This document shows positions 55,819-64,000 of a stretch of DNA of 64,000 nt, in pieces (position 1 is the first letter of the stretch; every line of letters starts with the position of its first letter). The position numbers and the translations under genes are program-made. The stretch spans positions 186,001-250,000 of the forward strand of contig NW_023501060.1 of assembly GCF_014066305.1 (NCBI RefSeq). Direction: 5' to 3'. Origin of the DNA: Letharia columbiana. Taxonomy: Eukaryota > Ascomycota > Lecanoromycetes > Lecanorales > Parmeliaceae. The notes beneath the pieces were generated by a model. It was not told the origin of the DNA, did not search any database, and was given only the letters and a program-made list of their open reading frames with translations.

Positions 55819-58100
55819 GTTGCCGGCAATGATTCAAAAGAAAAGCCCGGTAATCGTGCACACTTGATGCAGGCCTAGAAGATCCACGTTGTGTTTGTAT
55901 GCCACTAGGACAATGCAGGGTCGAAGGCCATTCATAGGCAACAAGCGGAAAATCCAAGGATTGCAGAGAGCGATTGAGTTCAACTCTCACTGATCATACG
56001 AAATGCTGTCTGAAGCTGTTAAAGGGGAAATTTTCGATTTCTCTTAAAGGCGTGGTAGTTGGGAAGTCTTCCGTCGACCAATTTGATCTAGGTCAAATTG
56101 TGGATTAGTTGGATGAATTCACTAGGATGCACAAGCAGCGCGTAAAGATTGAAGTGAGTATGATCAGAAAAGATGGTAGTAAAGCAGAAAACAACTTCTT
56201 AGCACCAATGAACGAATGTAATGCATCTTGACTGAAGGAGGCAGGTTACTACTCTGTACGGTCTTATAAGGAAGGTACTCGCAACCTCATAGGACACCCG
56301 GAGGCGGCTGCACGCTTACGCACGACAACGAATGGCGCCCGAATTCTGTGAAATGCTTGGTTTCCAGATAGAAGCATTTTGGCTATCGAAGATCTGCGAG
56401 GTCTCCCATGCTTGATCCCCAGCCGATATGCATTACAGCTGAACAGTGAGTGGTGGGTCGCGACTGGTCCTAGCTTAAGCGTCCAGATATATACTTTGAA
56501 GCGATTGAGCAGAATCTTAGGCCTGGCGTGGCGCGGTGGTGGGGTCAATGCGATCCTTGACAAATTCCTGGTATTATCAGAAATAGGCGTCATAGGTTCA
56601 GACGATGAATCTAATGCCGACCCACGCCGATATGTGCAGGGATTGGTACCATAGGATTCTGATTAGTTGATGACGAAGAATATTTCTCATCCTGCGGGCT
56701 CGTAAAAGGCGCATTTTGATCGCTTTCATCCAAAGACTGCATGCGCAGGGATCAGTGGTGGAGGCCTCGGGCTGTCAGCAAGAGTAGAGGATCTCCGAAA
56801 GAACAGCACAAACGTCAACCAGAGGATGACAGTAAGAATGAAAAGCATGACAAGGGTGCTGAAAGGAAGGTTTCCTCCTCTGTGGTGTTGGCGTCTGTGG
56901 CGGATGTAGGGTCGCATATTGGCCATCCGCAGTAGCCTGGCAAGGCGTGCATAAGTTGAAACAGGATGACCACAAATTCAATTTCAATCGCTATGATAAG
57001 TCCGCTTGCAAAGTCTGAGCTGACATTCGCATTTCGCAAAGGTCCGTTGCTCATCCAGCAAATCGCATCATCTTGGAACAGCATCTAGTCAGCGAACTCT
57101 ATATGCAGCCACACCGCCAGTCGCAACGGTGGTCAGTCCGTAATCCGCAAGGCTTTTCTGGCCAAGCGACTGGAGACTTCAGCGCCGAGTAGATATTCCT
57201 CAAATCCCACATTCATGCGAGGGTATGACATCCCACTCGTGGCTGTTTTGGAACATCCAAATCGAGGAGAGAGTCGTGTTTCAAGATTTGTTGTCGACTC
57301 CTCCGAGTAAAACTTTCGGACAACCAATTTGCGTCATGTCTCATAGTGACAGCGGCGTACTTGCCTGATGAGACAATTGAGTACGGAGGGAACAATGGTT
57401 GGCTGCGCCGTTGATGGAAAGGATTCGAGACGTGGGAAGCGTCGAAAACAGCCAAGCTTGAGCGGAATGGGTGGAAATTTTGCCACTCTGCGTTGGCCCG
57501 CAGCAGGGAAAGCCTTACACGTGTTGAGGATACATCATTTTGGGACTCATGAATGGAGAGTATATCAATGCAAGATTAGGTACTGGAGGTGGTAAGCAGG
57601 AGCGATCCAACGAAAGAAATCTGTTTGCTTTTGCTTGGCAGGGTCCAATGCCAAGTGCGCGAGGGCGTCCTCTCGTCCAATGAATGTCCTGCTGGATCAG
57701 ATAAAAATATTGTCCGAATCTATTGTTCATTATGGCTACCTCATCCTTGGATCATGTCTTGCTATCTACGAGTCCAAACCCTTTAAAACGAAGTTGATCC
57801 GGGGATATCTCTGCCAAGCCAGCCACGGCGAGGGTTTGATCTGCACGGGGCTCGTAAAGTACTAGCTGCAAGGCTGCAAGTGTTTCCTTAGCCGCGGGAA
57901 GGCATGGGGCCGTTGAGGCGTTCGCGGGGCTAGGGCAAGGGCAGTTGACTGAGGTATCAAACGTCTATTGACCTTCTCACGACTGGTACAGACCAGGTCC
58001 ACAAATATATCATAGCCATCATCACTTCCGTCGCCGCATTCGAAGAATCACGCAGTACTGTCTACGCTTCTAACTATACTAATTGCAAGACCAGTCCAAG
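55819..58100. other. Long intergenic region
   Basis: About 2.3 kb with no well-supported gene except the doubtful small frame at 56726-56926. Confidence 0.5.
56726..56926 (-). CDS. Possible 66-aa single-TM protein
   Basis: ATG-started frame: basic N-terminus (RPYIRHRRQHHRGG), one helix (VMLFILTVILWLTFVLFF), then a Pro-rich tail. The arrangement is plausible for a tail-anchored or small membrane protein, but no homolog is recalled and chance is possible. Confidence 0.28.
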   Translation of the reverse strand: MANMRPYIRHRRQHHRGGNLPFSTLVMLFILTVILWLTFVLFFRRSSTLADSPRPPPLIPAHAVFG

Positions 58101-60216
58101 ATGGGTCGACCACCGGCCGTAGTCATTATTGTGAGGTATTTTATTCACAAGCCAAATTATGAAGCGAAATTCTGCTAATACCAAACGCAGGCATGGTGCT
58201 AGACTGGATGCTGCCGACACGCAATGGCACTTGACCTCGCCAACGCCATACGACCCTCCTCTGACTTATGGCGGATGGAGGCAGTCTCAAGCTCTGGGCG
58301 CAAGGATTGCGAGCATATTACACGCTCGAGAGGTCGTTACAAACCCGCATACCCTTGATGATCTTGATGGACATGTGGACAGACTGAATATCAATGGCGA
58401 TTTCGGAGAGAAACAAGGACGTGCCCATCAATCACGCCGTGAAAAAAGACGAAAACACAAGGTCGTCATGCACACTTCGCCATTCCTGAGATGCGTTCAG
58501 ACCTCCATCGCCATTAGTGCCGGAATAGCTCAGTATCAAGGACCCCCCGATCCCAGCAGTCATCAAACGCATCCAAGACCGCATGTGATGCACTCTGGCT
58601 CGCCTCATATTCGGGCGATGGATGGTCGGAACTCACCCTATCTGTCGGCAATTGCTGAGCCTGAGGATCATGGCAGATCAAGACAAAAGAAAAAAATGCA
58701 TCGAACCCTCTTGAGGGTGGACGCTTTCCTGGGAGAGTGGCTTTCTCCAGAGTACTTTGACAAGATCACACCTCCGCCTGAGTCCAAGATGATGGTAGCA
58801 AGCTCGAAAGCAGATCTGCTGCATCATGAAGACCCGGTCAATGTAACACACACATCCAACAAATACTCATCTGGACAGGGCAATTTTCCAGGCGGTTGGA
58901 ACAGCGGAAGTGCAATAAATACCAAGTCCCTGAATTCTGACGATGACACGCCTCTGGCCGACCCGTCCAGTCTTAACCAAACTATGCCTAGATTAGGCCG
59001 TGCCAATAGTCATAGTGTTGGAAATCCTCCGAAGAGATCTGATGTGATGCTCAACAGAAGAGCCGAAAGAAGCCCAACTCCAGAAAGCCCGACTTATGTG
59101 CCTCCGATACCTGCGTACGCAATCTCGCCTTCGCAACCTATACCTCCCGGGTACGTTTCCCATGCACGTGACGCATGTGTCAAGGTGGACAATCTATGGG
59201 ATAGCTTACGACCACCGCTTGAATGGGGCAGCGGAGGTGAATATGGAGAAGAATGGAGCGCCATGCACAAGCGATTCCGAAAAGGCTTGCACGAGATGAT
59301 CTCCTGGTACCGCACTCATGATGACTCCGAGACACTGAAGCCCATAGAGGAAGACTCTCTAGAAAGGAAAGACTCCGTCAGCAAGGACCCGGAGTATTAC
59401 GATGACGATGAGACGGACACTGTACTGGTTTTGGTGACCCATGGCGCTGGATGCAATGCCTTGATCGGAGCATTGACGAGTCAACCCGTCCTTTTGGACG
59501 TTGGCATGGCTTCACTGACCATGGCTGTACGGAAGAGCGTCGCTTACAAGAGAGTCTCGTCACCTCACTCCGAGGATGTGCCAGCGTCTCCATCCCGACG
59601 ACGACACTCGCTGATTGACCTTGGCATCTCGGAAGATTATGAAGTCAAGCTCACCGCTTCAACAGAACATCTGCGAGCAGGATCTCCATTCTTAGCGGGC
59701 CCACAGCTTCAGCGTACTCCAAGCGTGCCAATCAGAGAAAAGTCTCCGTACAGATATGAACGTCCTGGGTTCGTCAATCCCCATCACTCCAAGTTCAGTC
59801 CGACCAAAGAGGACTTTCATCTGGATAGCCCAATCAACGACAGATTCGGAGAACTCCAGAGAAGTTCTACTACTGTCGTCAAATCGTCAGGTGGCCTCTG
59901 GAGCATGCCTGTCCCCGAACAACTAGACAAAGCTGTGGAACAAGAGAGCAAGCATCCCGGCCCGCAAGCAGGTCAAAGCGCCCCAGTCAAGGCAGGGAAC
60001 CTTGACGGTTTCTCAGAGCGAGGAGAAGTGGATCGACATGAACGACTTAATGGTTCATCCAATTCTGGCCGAACTTCTCCGATTGGCATTCTTGATCACG
60101 CCAATCAAGGGCATTCCATCGCTCCGAACGGTCTCTGGGGTGCTCCACCGCAAGCGCTCGGAACAGAGCGTGATCAAGGTTCCAAGCGGCGCTGGACGCT
60201 GTCCCAAGCCGCGTGA
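58101..60216 (+). CDS. Histidine phosphatase superfamily protein (phosphoglycerate mutase-like) with large insertions
   Basis: Two exons (58101-58135, 58191-60216), 55-bp intron with TGCTAAT branch, 686 aa. The intron splits the signature motif; the join gives VVIIVRHGARLD with the phospho-accepting His13. LTYGGWRQSQALGARI (about 50-65) is the next family element, and VVMHTSPFLRCVQTSIAIS (about 115-133) contains the conserved Arg. The second catalytic His is in VLVTHGAGCNALI (about 429). Between and after these lie long Ser/Pro-rich segments, so the catalytic fold is spread over ~450 residues rather than the usual ~200, followed by a ~230-residue disordered tail. Active-site residues appear intact, so it is probably an active phosphatase of unknown substrate. 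Confidence 0.87.
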
Positions 60217-60550
60217 GCGGCATGCCGCTATCGATCACAATTCCCTTCCCAGCTGGGCTTTGCGCAGATGGAGACGGCCTGCACGAAATCATGATCGGCG
60301 TCAATGTCATACATTACGGCTCTCAACTCTTCTTGCCTCAATTTTAGTACCTAGCGTGCTAGCCTATTGATATTGAAGTATTGTATCTCCAATATAGGCC
60401 GTCTCTAATGGCGCATGATACCCAATCCTACTCTTTTCACGACACCAAAGATTTCCAACATGGGAGCGCGCGGTCTTCGAGAGGTACCGCGCAAATGATG
60501 AATCTAGATCCATATATCGATGAGATTAGAGATCACATTCGCTCTTCTTG

Positions 60551-61813
60551 TCACCGCGACTCCAGCCAAGAAGCCCCACCCCAAAATAACGCACACCCAA
60601 GAAGAGCTCCCGCTCCCAGAATCCGCTGGCTCCACGCCTCAACTCCTTCAATCTTGGCTGCGCCCTCAACCTTTCCCTTGCCCAAATCCCTCCCATGCGC
60701 TATTACCTCCTCACCAGGTGCCTCGCTCTTCTTAGCTTCTGTCGTTTTTCCTCTCGCGCGTGCTCTGTTGATGATCTCCTCTAATCTCCTCATATCTTCC
60801 CTCCACTCCGTCTCATTCCCGCCCACTCCTTCAACCTCAACACCCTGCACATTTCCAAAGAAATCCATCACCAATCTCTCCCTGCCCTTCTCCTCCCCTC
60901 CTGGAAACAGATCCCATCGGTATCCCGGATTGCTATGAATCTTGCTCTCATCGTAGCTACCAAAAAGATCCGCTAACGTGAGCTTTGAAGTTGGAGACGT
61001 GACTTGGGTTTCTAGAAAGTCGAGGTTGTAGTAGGTCCAGCGATCTATGACAGCAACACCCACGTCGTTGTCTGCGTGGTGGGAGTAGGAGGATTGGTCA
61101 ATTTCAGAGGAGCCGGTGGCGATGATGTTGGGGGAGTAGAAGTGCTTGTAGAGAGTGTTGGCTTGGCAGGTGTCGATCATGAAAAGCATTTCGTTATAGC
61201 TATACCACCATTTCAGTCAGCCTTAGCTCCTAGAAAAAACACGGAAAAGCCGCGGCGGCATGAGGGAGGGAAAGACATACCGCTTCTTCTCCCACATCTG
61301 CTCAAACGCATCCGCCAAATCCCAACTCCCAATCTCCTCACTGTCCTGAAACTTCAAAAACTCATTCCCCCCATGTCCCGTCATGTACACCAGCACATTA
61401 CTGCCCCCGTCACTCCCCAGCCGCTTCCCCCGCGGCACATCCTCCCCCAACCGATCCGTCAGCAACCGGATGAAGTTCTCCACCGTGACCTCGTACCCGC
61501 GGTAGTCCACCTCGATGTTGTCGCCGTACAGGTCGAGCGCGCGGTCGGCGTTGTTGTAGACGGTGCCCGGGAAGGCGTTGCGCGGGTTGCAGGCCATGTC
61601 GTCGGGGAGCATGAGGAGGATTTGCGAGTCCGGGATCCCGAGCCGCTTGACCGTGCGGTAGAGCGAGAGCACGTTGGCCAGGTGCCGGTAGTTGAACCAG
61701 AAGCGCGAGGTGGAGACCAGGACGGCCCAGTTGGAGGTGTGGGCGCCGAGGGAGGGGGGGAGGAGCAGGGGGAGGAGGGTCAGGGGGAGGAGGGAGAGGG
61801 GTGGGAGCTTCAT
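60551..61813 (-). CDS. GPI8: GPI-anchor transamidase catalytic subunit (Gpi8/PIG-K)
   Basis: Gpi8 is the caspase-like (C13) protease of the ER GPI transamidase; it cleaves the C-terminal signal of precursors and attaches the GPI anchor. Two exons (61813-61281, 61199-60551), 81-bp intron, 393 aa. A signal peptide ([16 protein letters not shown]) is followed by [39 protein letters not shown] and the catalytic His147 in [13 protein letters not shown]. Cys189 lies in [12 protein letters not shown], which is encoded just after the splice, and [15 protein letters not shown] and [14 protein letters not shown] complete the core. A C-terminal TM helix ([16 protein letters not shown]) anchors it. The start was chosen at MKLPPLS, where the signal peptide begins. 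Confidence 0.95.
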
Positions 61814-62373
61814 TTTTGGGGGCGGAGGGAGGGAGGGAGAGAGGGAGGGGAGAGGGTTTTGAGGAGAGGGTGGGTGAGGACGGGACACAATGGTGAGGGT
61901 AGTAGTCCACCAATACAAAAAGATGAGCTCTGGAGTTGTCAGTAATTGACAAGTGTGACTCCGTAAATACGACCTGCCGTAGGAGCTGCCGCTAGCGTAT
62001 CGGACATTCAGCCCTATGATTCGCGACTTCTTGAGATTCTGAGCGCGTCGGTCTTGGAGATCAGCATCTTGTCAATATCGATATTCTCTATCTCTAATTC
62101 TCAGCCTGTTTTTCTGATTTTCATGAGGCTGATTGTACAGAGCAGCGCGCCTTCTATTTCACGTCTACCTCTCAAGTGAGCTTGACTGCTAGATCCTGGA
62201 TTACTGCAAACCATTTCTCCATGCCGAGTGCCCCTTCTACCGGTACATGCTTCTTGTGCATTTTTCTGTGACCGTTGTGGAAATATTGAAAGAGATGCTG
62301 GTGGATCTTCGTCGTAAATTCTCAGCTTCGTTGCGCCTTCAGAACCAGATCAGGTACGAAACAAGAGCGCGTC
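61814..62373. promoter_or_regulatory. Divergent promoter, GPI8 / CDC45
   Basis: 560 bp between two outward-pointing housekeeping starts. A purine-rich tract (about 61815-61860) lies immediately upstream of the GPI8 start on its coding strand's CT side. No named site is assigned. Confidence 0.5.
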
Positions 62374-64000
62374 ATGTACCTCCCACGCAATCTGATCTCC
62401 CACCTCTACCAACATCTCCAACGGAACAATCACCCTCTGTCACCCCCTGTCCTAATCTTAGTCGCACTAGAGCCCGATGCTCTCTGCGCCTGTCGAATAC
62501 TCACAGCGCTCCTCAAACGCGACTACATACTGCACAAGATCCAACCCATCTCCGGCTATGGGGATCTTACACAAGCGGGGAGAACCATGGTGCAGCCCAT
62601 GAAGATACAACAAGGTGGGAGCGGAGGGGTGGTGGTATGTCTCGGTGTAGGGGGACTCGTCGATATGTCAAGTGAACTCGGACTGGACTCGGGTGACCCA
62701 GGAGAAGACTTGTCCGGAGGCGTCGAAGTATGGCTCATTGACGCGCGACGGCCGTGGAATCTGGGGAATGTCTTTGAAGGAGATCCAACCGCTGTTGCTC
62801 TCCGAGAGATCAGCGGCGATGCTGCGGCAATAAATCCAGTTGTTGATAATGGACGAATACAACCGTCATACAAGCCTGGCCGAGGCGGAATTATAGTGTA
62901 TGATGATGGAGATATTGATGAAGAGTTGGGTGCTGAGCGAGAGGCTTACTGCGAACTCACCAGGATGCAAGGCGTAGAGGATTATGGCGAGGACTCTGGT
63001 GACTCAGGCGACGAGAGCGATGTAGTAGATTCAATCGAGGGTGGGCAGCGCTCAAGGAAGCGTAAGTCTTGGTCGGACCGAGATGAGGAGGACGAGGAGA
63101 GTCAAGATGAGAACAGAAGACCTCGTCAAAGGCCGAGAAGTAACTCTGTATGTGTGATCTTCCTTCGTACATTTCTAAAAAACATGCTAACACAAAAAAC
63201 AGAGTGGCTCCATATCTAAATCACCCGGTCGTCACCGCCAAGAGAGCTCAAGAACTGTACGAGGCTCCTCCGAAACGTCACCTCTCCCTCCATTGCAAGC
63301 TTCGTCGCCAGGACCACCGAAAGGACCAACGATAGGATCACTGCGTCGAAAGCTCCTCCGTGATCGTCGAAAGTACACTGCCACTCTCGAGAAGTATTAT
63401 TCGGGTGGTGCGACCTACTCAGAGCCCATCTCATCAATTCTCTACTCCCTGGCTGAGGATCTTGGCCGCGAAGATAACGATCTCCTATGGCATGCCATTG
63501 TTGGGGTCAGCTCGCTGGAACTATACGGGCGAAGCATGACTGGGGTTGGAATATCGACCTCTCTAGATGCTGGTGGCTCAGCGGGCTGGGGAGGCGAACG
63601 AGGGGAACGAATACGGCAAGTACTACGAGACGAAGTCCGCCGATTGAATCCGCCAGATCCTAGCGAAGCATCTCGAGAGAATGGTCGCGGAGAGAGTTCA
63701 GGCGTCATACCCACCACAGCTCGCTCACCCACCGATACTTCAATCCGACTATCTCCTGAACCCCGTTTCCTCATGATCAGACATTGGTCGTTATATGACA
63801 GCATGCTTCATTCTCCCTATTTAGCTTCTCGGTTGCACATATGGAGCGATGTTGGTAGAAAAAGACTGCATAAGCTTCTGGCCAAAATGGGAGTCAGTCT
63901 GAGTCAATGCAAACAGAGCTACACGCACATGGATATGGACCTCAAGCGAGGCTTACGGGAGAGGTTACTAACCTATGCTCCCTTGTATGGACTAGATGGC
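62374..64000 (+). CDS. CDC45: Cdc45 DNA replication initiation protein (3' end cut by window)
   Basis: Cdc45 is a subunit of the CMG replicative helicase (Cdc45-Mcm2-7-GINS) in the nucleus. Exon 1 is 62374-63147; a 55-bp intron (63148-63202, branch GCTAAC) leads to exon 2, open to the window edge, giving about 524 residues here. Seen: MYLPRNLISHLYQHL, LILVALEPDALCACRILTALLKRDYI, IQPISGYGDL, VCLGVGGLVDM and EVWLIDARRPWNLGNVF. A long acidic linker (YGEDSGDSGDESDVVDSIE...DEEDEESQDEN) separates this from RRKLLRDRRKYTATLEKYYSGGATYSEPISSILYSLA, LLWHAIVGVSSLELYGRS, and LYDSMLHSPYLASRLHIWSDVGRKRLHKLLAKMGVSLSQCKQSYTHMD. The remaining C-terminus lies beyond 64000. Confidence 0.95.

Noticed and set aside
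61076..61945. 289-codon plus-strand frame across GPI8
   Set aside because: Antisense shadow of GPI8, whose catalytic motifs are clear on the minus strand.

Overview
The window comes from the nuclear genome of a filamentous ascomycete (Pezizomycotina). The evidence is short introns of about 45-80 bp with GT...AG ends and CTAAC/CTGAC-type branch sites, compact intergenic spaces, Zn-free fungal housekeeping genes such as UBA4, SLX9, CYT1, GPI8 and CDC45, and fungus-specific families (PTH11-like receptor, DHA1-type MFS transporter). I rebuilt exon structures by hand from conserved protein motifs and splice signals. Nothing was confirmed by a search or by RNA data.

Left part (1-9.4 kb): an extremely AT-rich block resembling RIP-mutated repeat (1-480), an AT-hook protein gene, UBA4, then a decayed stretch with two gene relics: a cytochrome P450 whose heme cysteine is replaced by Trp, and a lysine 2,3-aminomutase (KamA) family radical-SAM gene broken by stops. 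Housekeeping block (9.7-13.8 kb): SLX9, CYT1 (six exons) and a five-exon DAHP synthase, the last two divergent from a 320 bp promoter.

Middle part (14-38 kb): a low-complexity protein gene, a 762-aa MFS transporter with an unusual ~300-residue disordered N-terminus divergent from a maltose-acetyltransferase-like gene, an F-box-like gene whose first intron directly follows the ATG, a secreted protein, an intact 808-aa gag-like protein with three zinc knuckles, an MDR oxidoreductase with a 14-bp micro-exon, a decayed second gag-like copy, a PTH11-like receptor, and an alpha/beta hydrolase. Accessory stretch (38-49 kb): an SNF2 ATPase relic, short duplicated sequences, a cysteine-rich secreted protein, and a pair of related small proteins, one frameshifted.

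Right part (49-64 kb): bleomycin hydrolase, a secreted IgE-binding-like protein, a single-pass membrane protein with a disordered tail, a histidine phosphatase with large insertions, GPI8, and the 5' two-thirds of CDC45. GPI8 and CDC45 are divergent.

No operon-like pathway links the genes. The most unusual items are the intact gag-like gene with a decayed paralog only 2.5 kb away, the small paralogous pair at 44.6-46.7 kb, the extended MFS N-terminus, and several extreme splice structures (ATG|intron twice, a 14-bp exon, a possible GC-AG intron).
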